From Tessaracoccus flavus (lineage in GTDB: Bacteria > Actinomycetota > Actinomycetes > Propionibacteriales > Propionibacteriaceae): DNA of 64,000 bases. Position 1 is the first letter of the stretch; each line of letters opens with the position of its first letter. Below the pieces are notes generated by a model. The model did no database searches. It worked only from the letters and a program-made list of their open reading frames with translations, and had not been told where the DNA came from. Where the stretch lies: NCBI RefSeq assembly GCF_001997295.1, contig NZ_CP019605.1:248001-312000 (forward strand). Direction: 5' to 3'. Below, one piece after another: positions 43,138 through 52,014 of this stretch. The position numbers were made by a program, and so were the translations under genes.

Positions 43138-44064
43138 GTGCCACATCCCGTCATCTCCGCCCGGGCGCTGACCAAGCGCTACGGAGACTTCACCGCCGTC
43201 GACGGCATCGACTTCGACATCGCCCCAGGAGAGTCGTTCGGCTTCCTCGGCCCCAACGGGGCCGGCAAGTCGACGACCATGCGCATGATCGCGGCCACCT
43301 CGACGCGCACCTCGGGGGAACTCACCGTGCTCGGGCTCGATACCGCCGACCACGGCCCCGAGATTCGCGCCCAGCTCGGCATCGTCCCCCAGGGCGACCT
43401 CCTCGACGAGGAGCTGCGCGTCATCGACAACCTCATCGTGTACGGCCGGTACTTCGGGCTGCCGCGGAGCTACGTGAAGCAGCGCAGCGAGGAACTGCTG
43501 GACTTCGCCCAGCTGCGCGAGAAGCGGCTCTCGCGCGTCAGTGACCTCTCCGGAGGCATGAAGCGCCGGCTCACGATCGCCCGCGGCCTCGTCAACAACC
43601 CCAAGGTGATGCTGCTCGACGAACCCACCACCGGCCTCGACCCGCAGGCCCGGCACGTGCTGTGGGACCGCCTGTTCCGCCTCAAGGAGGAGGGCGTCAC
43701 GCTGGTGGTCACCACCCACTTCATGGACGAGGCCGAGCAGCTGTGCGACCGGCTCGTGGTGATCGACAAGGGGGTCATCGTCGCCGAGGGCAGCCCGTCG
43801 TCGCTCATCCGTCAGTACTCCACGCGCGAGGTGCTGGAGGTGCGGTTCGGATCGGCCCGCAACGCAGCCGCGGCCGGAGGGCTCGACGGCGTGGGCGTGC
43901 GCCGTGAGGTGTTGCCCGACCGGATCCTCGTCTACGCCGACAACGGCGAACACGCGCTGCAGGAGGTGCTCGAGCGGGGCTTCGAGCCGCTCACGTCGCT
44001 GGTGCGCCGCTCGTCGCTGGAGGACGTCTTCCTCCGCCTCACCGGCCGGAGCCTGGTGGAATGA
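43138..44064 (+). CDS. ABC exporter ATP-binding protein (NodI/DrrA type)
   Basis: The 308-residue ATPase has Walker A GPNGAGKS (38-45), signature LSGGMKRRL, Walker B VMLLDEPTTGLDP and H-loop TTHFMDEA. A C-terminal extension of about 70 residues is typical of NodI/DrrA-type ABC-2 exporters. It overlaps the first permease gene by four bases. The substrate (lipid, drug or polysaccharide) is unknown. Confidence 0.93.
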   Translation: MPHPVISARALTKRYGDFTAVDGIDFDIAPGESFGFLGPNGAGKSTTMRMIAATSTRTSGELTVLGLDTADHGPEIRAQLGIVPQGDLLDEELRVIDNLIVYGRYFGLPRSYVKQRSEELLDFAQLREKRLSRVSDLSGGMKRRLTIARGLVNNPKVMLLDEPTTGLDPQARHVLWDRLFRLKEEGVTLVVTTHFMDEAEQLCDRLVVIDKGVIVAEGSPSSLIRQYSTREVLEVRFGSARNAAAAGGLDGVGVRREVLPDRILVYADNGEHALQEVLERGFEPLTSLVRRSSLEDVFLRLTGRSLVE

Positions 44065-44885
44065 GCACCGGCGTCATCGATTCGGGCCTCAGTGCGGACC
44101 ACCGCGTCTCGGCCCGCTGGGGCTGGTGGTCGCTGGTGGAGCACCGCGCCAAGCTCATCCGCTACTACTACCCGACGATGCTCATCACCGGCATCGGCTC
44201 ACCGTTCCTCTACCTGCTCGGGCTCGGCTACGGCCTGGGCGTGCTCGTCGACCAGGGGCGGGGCATCGAGGGCGTGCCATACCTCACCTTCGTCGCTCCC
44301 GCGTTGGTGATGGCGACGGTCATGCAGGTCTCCGCGCAGGAGAACACCTTCGGGGTGTTCGGGGGCTTCAAGTGGTCCAACACGTTCACCGCGATGCGGC
44401 TGACCCCCGTCACGCCCGGGCAGATGGCGGTCGGTTACCAGGCCTCGGTGCTCGTGCGCGTCTCGATCATGCTGGGCTTCTACCTGGTGGCCCTGCTGAT
44501 CTTCGGGATCGGGCGGCCGCTCGGGGTGCTGCTGCTCTTCCCGATCGGCATCCTGCTGTCCATCGCCGTCGGGTTCGCGGTCATGGCCTGGGTGGCGACG
44601 CAGAAGGACGACAGGGGCCAGCTGAGCTTCGTTGAACGGTTCGTCATCGTGCCGCTCACGCTGTTCTCCGGCACCTACTTCCCGCTCGACACGCTGCCGG
44701 GCTACCTCCAACCCATCGGCTGGATCTCACCGCTCTGGCACGCTGCGGAGCTGGGCCGCGCCGCGCTCTACGGTGCACCGTTGAGCGCGGTAATGGCAGC
44801 GGTGCACGTCGGCTTCCTCGTACTGGTCGCGCTCGTGGCGGCGGCCCTGTCGACCCGGACGTTTCGGCGGAGGTTGGACTCGTGA
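44061..44885 (+). CDS. ABC-2 type exporter permease 1
   Basis: The 274-residue membrane protein has six hydrophobic segments and the late signature LFSGTYFPLDTLPGYLQPI, followed by PLWHAAEL, as in NodJ/DrrB permeases. The ATG at 44061 overlaps the ATPase stop (ATGA), and its stop overlaps the next gene's GTG, so the three form one unit. Confidence 0.92.
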   Translation: MSTGVIDSGLSADHRVSARWGWWSLVEHRAKLIRYYYPTMLITGIGSPFLYLLGLGYGLGVLVDQGRGIEGVPYLTFVAPALVMATVMQVSAQENTFGVFGGFKWSNTFTAMRLTPVTPGQMAVGYQASVLVRVSIMLGFYLVALLIFGIGRPLGVLLLFPIGILLSIAVGFAVMAWVATQKDDRGQLSFVERFVIVPLTLFSGTYFPLDTLPGYLQPIGWISPLWHAAELGRAALYGAPLSAVMAAVHVGFLVLVALVAAALSTRTFRRRLDS

Positions 44886-45702
44886 CCGCCCCCGTCGGCG
44901 CGCCGGTGCCCCGGGTACCCGCCGTCCTGCGCGGCCTCTACGCCGGCAACGTGCGCTCGGTCGTCGCCCGGGGGCTCCGGGTCATCGCGCGCAACAACTG
45001 GGTCATCGTCCTGACCGGATTCTTCGAGCCGGTCTTCTACCTCCTGTCCATGGGGCTGGGGCTAGGCGCCCTCATCGGGACGGTCGAGTTCTACGGCCGG
45101 GAGGTGCCGTACGCGGCCTACATCGCGCCCGCCCTCATGGCCGTGTCCGCGATGAACGGGGCGATGTACGACACGACGTACAACGTGTTCTTCAAGATGA
45201 GGTACGCCAAGCTTTACGACCAGATGCTCTCCACCTCGCTGGGCCCCATGGACGTGGCGCTCGGGAGATCCTCCTAGCGCTGTTCAGGGGGCTGCTGTAC
45301 GCATCGGGCTTCCTCGTCGTGACGACGCTGCTCGGGCTGAACCTCTCCTGGACCGCCGTTCTCGCGATCCCTGCCGCGCTGCTCGTCGCCTTCGGGTTCG
45401 CCTCCATCGGGCTGGCGGCCACCAGCTACATGAAGGTCTGGCAGCACGCCGACATGGTCTACTTCGTGATGCTGCCGATGTTCCTGCTGTCGGCCACGTT
45501 CTTCCCCATCTCCGTGTACCCCGACTGGGTGCAGTGGATCGTGATGGCCATGCCGCTCTGGCACGCCGTCGACATGATCCGCCAGTTCACCACCGGTCTC
45601 ATCCAGCCCACCCTCTGGGTGCACATCGCCTACTTCTCGGCGATGATCCTCGTCGGCGTCACGGTGGCCACCCGACGGCTCAAGGCGCTGTTCCTGCGCT
45701 GA
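44882..45702 (+). pseudogene. ABC-2 type exporter permease 2, frameshifted
   Basis: The first half (to 45277) and second half (ending at 45702) are in different frames but together give a normal permease of about 272 residues, with GPMDVALGEILLALFRGLLY across the joint and LLSATFFPISVYPDWVQWI near the end. Restoring one G at 45263-45265 (GGG to GGGG) repairs it. Its close match in length and end signature to permease 1 suggests a heterodimer. A sequencing error is likely (see findings). Confidence 0.85.
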
Positions 45703-45772
45703 CGGGCGCACGGCCCGGCCACGGCAACGAATGATCGGTGAGCAACGCCGTCGGCGCATGGCCCCCAGGCGG

Positions 45773-45778
45773 TAGGTT
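45773..45778 (+). promoter_or_regulatory. Leaderless -10 box for malic enzyme
   Basis: TAGGTT is followed by six bases and the GTG at 45785. Confidence 0.55.
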
Positions 45779-45784
45779 TGGGGC

Positions 45785-47506
45785 GTGGGAGAACAACGCC
45801 GTCGTTACGAAGTGCTGCCCGGCAATCACGGGTCGCGGATCAAGGTCAACATCCGTGGTGAGGACATCCTCCACATACCCAGACTCAACCGAGGCACCGC
45901 GTTCACGACTGAGGAGCGCAAACGGCTCGGGCTTGTCGGGCTGCTGCCGAGCGGCGTCACGCCCATCGACGCGCAGGTGCACCGCGCCTACCAGCAGTTC
46001 CTCGAGGCGCGCGCGCCGATGGCGAAGTTCCGCCGCCTCGCCTCGCTGCGCGACCGCAACACTGTCCTGTTCTTCCGGCTGCTGTCGGAGCACATCGAGG
46101 AGATGATGCCGATCGTCTACACCCCGACGATCGGCATCGCCATCGAGCAGTTCAGCCGCCAGCTCACCCGCGTCGAGGGGGTGTTCCTCTCGATCGACAC
46201 ACCTGAGGACATCGAGGAGGCGCTCCTGGCGAAGGGACGTCACGCCGACGACATCGACATCATCATCGTCACCGACTCCGAGGGCATCCTGGGGATCGGC
46301 GACCAGGGCGTCGGCGGCATCCAGATCTGCCTCGGGAAGAAGAGCCTTTACACGGCCGCGGGCGGGGTGGACCCCAACCGGATGATCTCCGTGTGCCTCG
46401 ACGTCGGCACCAACAACCTCGGCCTCCTCAACGACGACCTGTACCCGGGAGTCCGGCATGCCCGGGTCCGCGGGAAGGCGTACGACGACTTCGTCGACGC
46501 TTTCGTGACCGCGGCGCAGAAGGTCTTCCCCCACGCGATGATCCACTGGGAGGACTTCGGCGCCGCCAACGCCCACAAGATCCTGGACCGCTACCGCGAC
46601 GAGGTGTGCACCTTCAACGACGACGTCCAAGGGACGGCCGCCGTCGTCGGGGCGGCTGCGACCGCAGCGGTGCGGGCCAAGGGTGAACGGCTGCGCGATC
46701 AGCGCGTCGTCGTCTACGGGGCCGGCACCGCGGGGATCGGCATCGCGGACCTCCTGCGGGAGGTCATGGCCGGCGAAGGGCTGGACCCCGACGAGGCGAC
46801 CGACCGTTTCTGGTGCCTCAACAGCCGCGGGCTCATCACCGACGCCTCGGCCAACGTCCGCGACTTCCAGGAGCCCTACGCGAGGGACTCGCTCGAGGTG
46901 GCGGACTGGGAGGTCGACAACCAGCGCCGCATCTCGCTGGCCGAGGTGGTCTCCCACATCAAACCGACGATCCTCATCGGGACGAGCGGGCAGCCGGGCA
47001 CGTTCAGCGAGAAGATCGTCCGCGAGATGGCCGCGCACGTGGACCAGCCGATCATCATGCCGCTGTCCAACCCCACCCCGCTGGTCGAGGCGACGCCGGC
47101 CGACATCCTCGAGTGGACCGACGGCAGGGCCCTCATCGCCACTGGATCGCCCTTCGACCCGGTCCCACGCGGCGACGTCGAGTTTGAGATCGCACAGGCC
47201 AACAACGCGCTGGTGTTCCCCGGGATCGGCCTGGGTGTGGCGGCCTGCCGTGCACGTCGCGTGACCGACAAGATGATCGTCGCCGCGGCGGAGGCGGTGG
47301 CGTCGATGGTCCAGATGAGCACGCCCGGCACGCCGTTGCTGCCCCGGATCAACGACCTGAGGCGGGTGTCGGCGACCGTCGCCATCGCCGTCGCCCAAGC
47401 CGCGGCCGAGGAAGGCGTCGCCGACGTGGTCCTGAAAGACCCGGTCCAGGACGTCTTCGACCGCATGTGGCAGCCGGTCTACCCGGAGTTCATCCTCGAC
47501 GACTGA
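45785..47506 (+). CDS. NAD-dependent malic enzyme
   Basis: The 573-residue protein converts malate to pyruvate and CO2. It has the long-form malic enzyme features: IVYTPTIG near residue 115, TDSEGILGIGDQGVGG, DVGTNNLGLLNDDLYPG, IHWEDFG, FNDDVQGTAAVV, the nucleotide-binding GAGTAGIGIADLL and LSNPTP. The GTG start is supported by a -10 box 6 nt upstream and normal family length. It is monocistronic. In this type of organism it would link C4 acids to pyruvate. Confidence 0.95.
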   Translation: MGEQRRRYEVLPGNHGSRIKVNIRGEDILHIPRLNRGTAFTTEERKRLGLVGLLPSGVTPIDAQVHRAYQQFLEARAPMAKFRRLASLRDRNTVLFFRLLSEHIEEMMPIVYTPTIGIAIEQFSRQLTRVEGVFLSIDTPEDIEEALLAKGRHADDIDIIIVTDSEGILGIGDQGVGGIQICLGKKSLYTAAGGVDPNRMISVCLDVGTNNLGLLNDDLYPGVRHARVRGKAYDDFVDAFVTAAQKVFPHAMIHWEDFGAANAHKILDRYRDEVCTFNDDVQGTAAVVGAAATAAVRAKGERLRDQRVVVYGAGTAGIGIADLLREVMAGEGLDPDEATDRFWCLNSRGLITDASANVRDFQEPYARDSLEVADWEVDNQRRISLAEVVSHIKPTILIGTSGQPGTFSEKIVREMAAHVDQPIIMPLSNPTPLVEATPADILEWTDGRALIATGSPFDPVPRGDVEFEIAQANNALVFPGIGLGVAACRARRVTDKMIVAAAEAVASMVQMSTPGTPLLPRINDLRRVSATVAIAVAQAAAEEGVADVVLKDPVQDVFDRMWQPVYPEFILDD

Positions 47507-47698
47507 CTAGCGTCCAGCTCCACGTCCCCCGGGTAGCGACCCGTGGGACGCGCGGCGCTCATCACCTTCCCCCCACCTGAAGGTGGGCTTCCGGTCCTTG
47601 CCCACTCTGAAGGGGTCAGTTTGGTGACACGCGCGACCATAGTGGTCGTACATGTCGCTGAATGGCACCACTCGGGGCGTTGGGACGAGCGCGCTCAT
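47507..47698 (-). CDS. Short ORF downstream of IS110, function unknown
   Basis: A 63-codon frame starts at ATG 47698 after GGGAGACGTG. The start region of about 35 bp (CAGGTGAGGGAGACGTGATG and following) is repeated in diverged form inside the ORF near 47555-47590. No domain is recognised and it may be a leftover gene start carried with or disrupted by the insertion sequence. Confidence 0.3.
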   Translation of the reverse strand: MSALVPTPRVVPFSDMYDHYGRACHQTDPFRVGKDRKPTFRWGEGDERRASHGSLPGGRGAGR

Positions 47699-47760
47699 CA
47701 CGTCTCCCTCACCTGAAAGTAAGTGACCACCGTTGCCGTGGCGCGCGGTGTTGGGGCTTG

Positions 47761-49038
47761 TCAGGTTTGTGTGAGTAGGAGTCCTTCGGGGGTGGGGGTG
47801 ATGGTGAGGCCTGCTTGTCGTAGATGGTTCAACGCGTTGCGGATGGCTACTCCGGGGCGCCGTTTGTCGTAGTAGTCCGCGCCGAGTTCGTGGTACGGCT
47901 CCCCAGTGGTGAGGATGTGCCAGCAGATCGTGATCAGGGTGCGGGACAAGGCGACCACGGCACGTTGTGAACCGCGTCGCGTGAGTCGTCGGAACCGGGC
48001 AGCGAGGAAGGTGTGTTTGGAGTTGGCGGCGCTGAGGGCTGCCATCCCGAGTGCACCCTTGAGGTGTTTGTTGCCCGGGCGGCACGTGGAGGAGTGACGT
48101 TTCCCGGCGGACTCATTGAGTCCTGGAGCGACGCCCGCCCATGAGGCCAACTTGCCGGGAGAGTCGAACACGCTCATGTCGATGCCGATCTCGGCCAGGA
48201 TCTGCTCGGCTGTGGTGTCGGAGACACCCGGGATCGTGCTCAATAATGCCCGGGCCTTGCCCCAGGTCATGGCGCCCTCTGGAGCGGGGTCGTTGTCGGT
48301 GAAGTAGCCCTCGATCCGGGCGTCGAGCTCGCTGATCTGAGCGGCGTAGTCATCGATGAGGTGCAGGTGCAGCCGGGCCAGGAACCCGTGATGCTCGGTG
48401 AACCGACCCGTCAGAGCCTCGGCGAGTTCGTCAGTGCTGGCCTTGAGACGACACCCCAACCCGGCCAGGACCTGCGGGTCACGCTCGCCCTCGATCAGTG
48501 CCTGCAGCATCCGACGCCCCGACACACCGTTGATGTCAGAGATCACCGACGACAGTTTGATCGAGGCCGACTCCAGCAGCTTCTCCAACCGTTGGATCTC
48601 CTGACCACTGAGCCTGACCAGCTGGGTACGGTGACGCACCAGATCCTTGATCTCGCGCTGCGCCTGGCCAGGCACGAACGATCCCCGCACCAGCCCGTGA
48701 GCCGCGAGATCCGCCAACCAGGCCGCGTCAGCGACATCGGTCTTACGGCCAGGGATCTGACGCACCTGCCGGGGGTTGGCCAACACCACCGACAACCCCG
48801 CCTCGGACAACAAGTAGAAAAAGGGCTTCCAGTAATCACTGGTGGCTTCCATCACCACACAGCTGACCTTCTCCCGTACCAGGTACTGACCCAGCTCCAG
48901 AATCGACGAAGCCCGAGCAGGCCACGTCGTGATCTCAGTGCTCGTCCGCCGCGACCCGCGCCCCTGGACCCGGACACACACCTTCGCGTCGGACTTCGAC
49001 ACATCCATCCCAGCACACCGCTGGTGAACAACATCCAT
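47761..49038 (-). mobile_element. IS110-family transposase
   Basis: The 425-residue transposase has the N-terminal RuvC-like DEDD domain (Asp12 in AGMDVSKSD, Glu64 in VVMEATSDYW, Asp101 and Asp104 in KTDVADAAWLADL) and the C-terminal Tnp20 domain with IPGVSDTTAEQILAEIG, SWAGVAPGLNESAGKRHSS (catalytic Ser region) and NKHLKGAL. It is full length and apparently intact. IS110 elements lack long inverted repeats and insert at chosen targets using a bridge RNA encoded in the non-coding end; for this class that end lies upstream, here 49039 to about 49316. Confidence 0.92.
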
Positions 49039-49316
49039 AACAGCCTCCCTTCACAGGCCGTGATCAATGACCGTCCAGAAGGGCCCCGAGAGGGAGCTAC
49101 AAGGGGAAAAGATGAACAATCTCACCCGCGTGCTCAAAGCAACAATCCACGGTTCCCGATCCGTGAAGAAACAGCTCCCATCCCAAGCTGAGTAGCGGGC
49201 TCGCCCGCACCAGGGAGACGACGGGATGATCCCGGAACCCCTCCACCGCAACCATCCACCCAGGCCGCGGCCCCACGCAAGACTTTCCCCACCCACGGTG
49301 CCGGAACGGCCAGAAA
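49039..49316 (-). ncRNA. Candidate IS110 bridge RNA region
   Basis: This non-coding stretch upstream of the transposase is in the position and of the size expected for the IS110 5' end that encodes the bridge RNA. It contains AAGCTGAGTAGCG at 49185-49197, identical to AAGCTGAGTAGCG at 49315-49327 spanning the probable right junction with a REP-like unit. A guide loop resembling the target is what the bridge RNA model predicts. The RNA fold was not computed. Confidence 0.4.
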
Positions 49317-49317
49317 G

Positions 49318-49361
49318 CTGAGTAGCGACCGTGAGGAACGAACGGTCGCGTATCGAAGGGC
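49318..49361. repeat. REP-like unit at the IS110 edge
   Basis: CTGAGTAGCGACCGTGAGG through GTATCGAAGGGCTC matches the units at 13456-13982. It has an internal hairpin GCGACCGT/ACGGTCGC. Its missing 5' end (CCC before TGAG) suggests that the IS inserted here. Confidence 0.65.
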
Positions 49362-49412
49362 TCATGAGACAACCGCTGTCCCGGTCCGCCACCGCGTGCG
49401 CTATCCCTGATC

Positions 49413-49634
49413 AACGCCCACCGACGCCACAAACGCCAACTGAAATACCGTGAGGCCGACGAGACTCAGCGATGCCTGTGAGGTATCACAGGCACCGCTG
49501 AGTCTCGCCGGCGGATGGGTTTGCCGCTTGGCGTTTCGGTCTCTTCGTTGGCGTTTGGTCTAGTCGGTGGGCGTACGGCCTTTTCGGTTGGCGTTTCCGT
49601 CTGACCGTTGGCGGGTGCACCTCGGGGTTGGCGT
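49413..49634. repeat. 20-bp-phased inverted iteron array around a hairpin, copy 2
   Basis: Right arm: TTGGCGT or variants occur with their TTG (or TGG) at 49528, 49548, 49568, 49588, 49608 and 49628, exactly 20 bp apart. Centre: 22-bp arms at 49460-49481 and 49486-49507 beginning CGAGACTCAGCG, with one G/T mismatch and a 4-nt loop. Left arm is worn: ACGCCCACCG at 49414 and ACGCCAACTG at 49433. The core hairpin arm CGAGACTCAGCGA is shared with copy 1. No gene lies in 49362-49648. Confidence 0.88.
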
Positions 49635-49648
49635 TTCCTCCAACCGAC

Positions 49649-50671
49649 CTAGGCGAGGCCCTCCTCGACGAGTTCGTCCATCGTCGCCATGACCGCCAAC
49701 GTGTCGTCGTGGGGCATCAGCTCGGATTCCGTGCGGCCCTCGGCCACCATCGTCGCGAAGTGCGCCGCCTCGTAGCAGAGACCTCCGTGGTCCTCGATCT
49801 GCGGACGCTCCGAGACCGCCACCTCGCCGTCGCGCGTGATGAAGCTGATCTGCCCGGGACCGTAGAAGGGGCCGGGGATCTCGATGCGCGCCTTGTCCCC
49901 GGAGATGTGCGCCACCGTCGGGGTGCGGGCGGCCAGCGTCGTGGAGATCAGCGCCTGGGCGTGGGGATGGTCCGGGAACTCGCCCAACACTGCTGAGATC
50001 TGCCGGTCCACGCCGGTGAACGCGCGGCTCCCGAGGGCCGCCGCCAGGGCGGGTGCCCCCAGCACGAAGTTGACGAAGGAAACGGGGTAGACGCCGAGGT
50101 CCAGCATCGCTCCGCCGGCCAGTTCCGGGGCGAACAACCGGCTGGACTCGTTCTGCTCGAACCACTGACCGTGATCGGCGAAGACGGTCTCGATCTCACC
50201 GAGCGCCCCCACCTCGAGGAGCTGCCGGACCACGTCCATGTGGGGCAGGAAGCGGGTCCACATCGCCTCCATCAGCGCCACCCCGGCGGCGCCGGCGGCC
50301 TCGACGATCTCGTTGGCTTCGGCGAACGTCCGCGCGAACGCCTTCTCGACCAGCACGGGCTTGCCTGCCTCGATCGCCATCAGGGCGTTGTCGCGGTGCT
50401 CGCTGTGTGGCGTTGCCACGTAGACGATGTCGACGTCCGCATCCTCGACCAGCGCCTCGTACGACCCATAGGCGCGCTCCGCTTCGAATCGGTCGGCGAA
50501 CCGCTTGCCGCGGGACTCGGTCCGCGACCCCACCGCCACCAGCCGCTGGCGCGTGTTCTTGTGCAGGGTGTCGATGAAGCGTTCGGCGATCCAACCCGTG
50601 CCGAGGATCCCCCAGCGCAGTGGGGGAGCGTCCATCGGGTCGGGGATGCGGGGAGTTGGCAGCGTTGTCAT
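49649..50671 (-). CDS. Gfo/Idh/MocA-family oxidoreductase
   Basis: The 340-residue protein has an N-terminal Rossmann fold (RWGILGTGWIAERFI), the VEKAF motif in place of the common EKP, and a C-terminal alpha/beta domain with GGAMLDLGVYPV. The VEKA form and ELAGGAMLDLG are typical of the dihydrodiol dehydrogenase-like branch acting on sugars or cyclic alcohols with NAD(P). The specific substrate cannot be assigned. On the minus strand CAGGAT lies 7 nt before the ATG, so it may be leaderless. A HAD-IIA gene lies beyond its start. Confidence 0.88.
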   Translation of the reverse strand: MTTLPTPRIPDPMDAPPLRWGILGTGWIAERFIDTLHKNTRQRLVAVGSRTESRGKRFADRFEAERAYGSYEALVEDADVDIVYVATPHSEHRDNALMAIEAGKPVLVEKAFARTFAEANEIVEAAGAAGVALMEAMWTRFLPHMDVVRQLLEVGALGEIETVFADHGQWFEQNESSRLFAPELAGGAMLDLGVYPVSFVNFVLGAPALAAALGSRAFTGVDRQISAVLGEFPDHPHAQALISTTLAARTPTVAHISGDKARIEIPGPFYGPGQISFITRDGEVAVSERPQIEDHGGLCYEAAHFATMVAEGRTESELMPHDDTLAVMATMDELVEEGLA

Positions 50672-50698
50672 GGGGCCAATCCTGCCCCATCTGCCGGG

Positions 50699-51502
50699 CT
50701 AGTGGGGGAGCAGCTGGCTCAGCCCCTCGACGACGTAGGTCGGCCGCTGGTCGTGGGGCCGGGCGGAGACGTCGTCGAGCGTGGAATCCCCGGTCAGCAC
50801 CAGCGCCGACGGCATGCCGCAGTCGAGCGCCATCTGGATGTCGGTGGCCAGTCGGTCACCCACCATCAGGCACTGCGAGAGGTCGACGTCGTGCCCGCGG
50901 AGCGCTTCGGTCAGCATGAGTGGCGACGGCTTGCCCAGACTCACGCGGCAGCGGGTGCCGGTGGCCGCCTCGATCGCCGCCGTCATCGCCGCGCAGTCCG
51001 GCTCGCCCCGACCGCCGGGATACGGGCAGAAGCGGTCGGGATTGGTCTGGATGAGGAAAGCCCGCTCGTGGAACCAAATCGCGTCGAAGGCGATCTGCAG
51101 CTTCCGGTAGTCGAAGGCCCGGTCGTACGAGGCGACGACGATGTCGATCTCGCCGGCATCGTCGGTGAGTCTGAATCCCGCCTCGAGCAGAGCGCGTTGG
51201 AGAGGTTCCTCGCCGATCACGAACAGCGCCGCGTCAGGGTGATGCCCGCTCAACCAGCGGACCGTGGTGACGATGGTGTTGACGATGTCAGAGACGGGGA
51301 CGGCCAGCCCCATCCGCTGCAACTTGTCGCAATACATCGCGGGGTCGTTGGTGGCGTTGTTCGACAGGAACTTCACCGCCTTGCCCTCCGCGCGCAACTT
51401 CGCGACCACGTCGACGGCGCCCGGCAGCAGTTCGTCGCCGAGGAAGATCGTGCCGTCGAGGTCGAAGACGTAGGCGTCGTACCAGCGCGTGGGGGTTCCC
51501 AT
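50699..51502 (-). CDS. HAD-IIA (NagD-like) phosphatase
   Basis: The 267-residue protein has motif I FDLDGTIF, motif II FLSNNAT, Lys in SLGKPSPLML and motif IV MVGDRLATDI, with a C2 cap. The ATG at 51502 is preceded by GGAGGAGGAG on the minus strand. It is the second HAD-IIA phosphatase in this window, but it has no glp neighbours. A nucleotide or sugar phosphate is a likely substrate. Confidence 0.88.
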   Translation of the reverse strand: MGTPTRWYDAYVFDLDGTIFLGDELLPGAVDVVAKLRAEGKAVKFLSNNATNDPAMYCDKLQRMGLAVPVSDIVNTIVTTVRWLSGHHPDAALFVIGEEPLQRALLEAGFRLTDDAGEIDIVVASYDRAFDYRKLQIAFDAIWFHERAFLIQTNPDRFCPYPGGRGEPDCAAMTAAIEAATGTRCRVSLGKPSPLMLTEALRGHDVDLSQCLMVGDRLATDIQMALDCGMPSALVLTGDSTLDDVSARPHDQRPTYVVEGLSQLLPH

Positions 51503-51715
51503 CGGGTCTGCTCCTCCTCCGCGGCGGCCAGGCGCCGCGTCTGGCCCAAGCCTGCCACCCCCCGGCCTACCGCACGCGGCGTTGGCGTGGGACGCTAGTG
51601 GCGTCGAGCAGTTGCGAGGCCCGCTCACCCCACGGGGCAGGAAGCTGGTGGCTGACGTCGACGAGCCGTCGGGGACGCGCCCCGCCGGTACACCGCGCAG
51701 AGAGGGATCCCAGCT

Positions 51716-51985
51716 ATGCCCAGCCGAGAAGCCACAGTCGCATCCGCCGTCGGCCTCCACGCCCGCCCGGCCAGCCTGTTCGTCCAGGAGGTGGCCCGCC
51801 TCGATGTGCCAGTCAAGATCCACAAGGAGGGGAAGCGTGCCGTCGACGCCAAGAGCATGCTCGGCGTGATGACGCTCGGCGCGCGCTGCGGCGACGTGGT
51901 GACGCTCACCGCGGAGGGCGACGGTGCCGAGGAGGCCCTCGACAGGCTGGTCGCCTTCCTGGAGATCGACCACGACGCATCCTGA
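51716..51985 (+). CDS. ptsH: HPr-family phosphocarrier protein
   Basis: The 89-residue protein has the active-site His15 in GLHARPAS, and AKSMLGVMTLG, whose Ser47 corresponds to the regulatory serine position. It relays phosphate from enzyme I to PTS permeases. AGAGAGGGATCC precedes the ATG. No other PTS gene is in the window. The stretch 51503-51715 contains no gene. Confidence 0.93.
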   Translation: MPSREATVASAVGLHARPASLFVQEVARLDVPVKIHKEGKRAVDAKSMLGVMTLGARCGDVVTLTAEGDGAEEALDRLVAFLEIDHDAS

Positions 51986-52014
51986 CGATTGCCCGGGCCG
52001 GGCGAGACGCCGCG

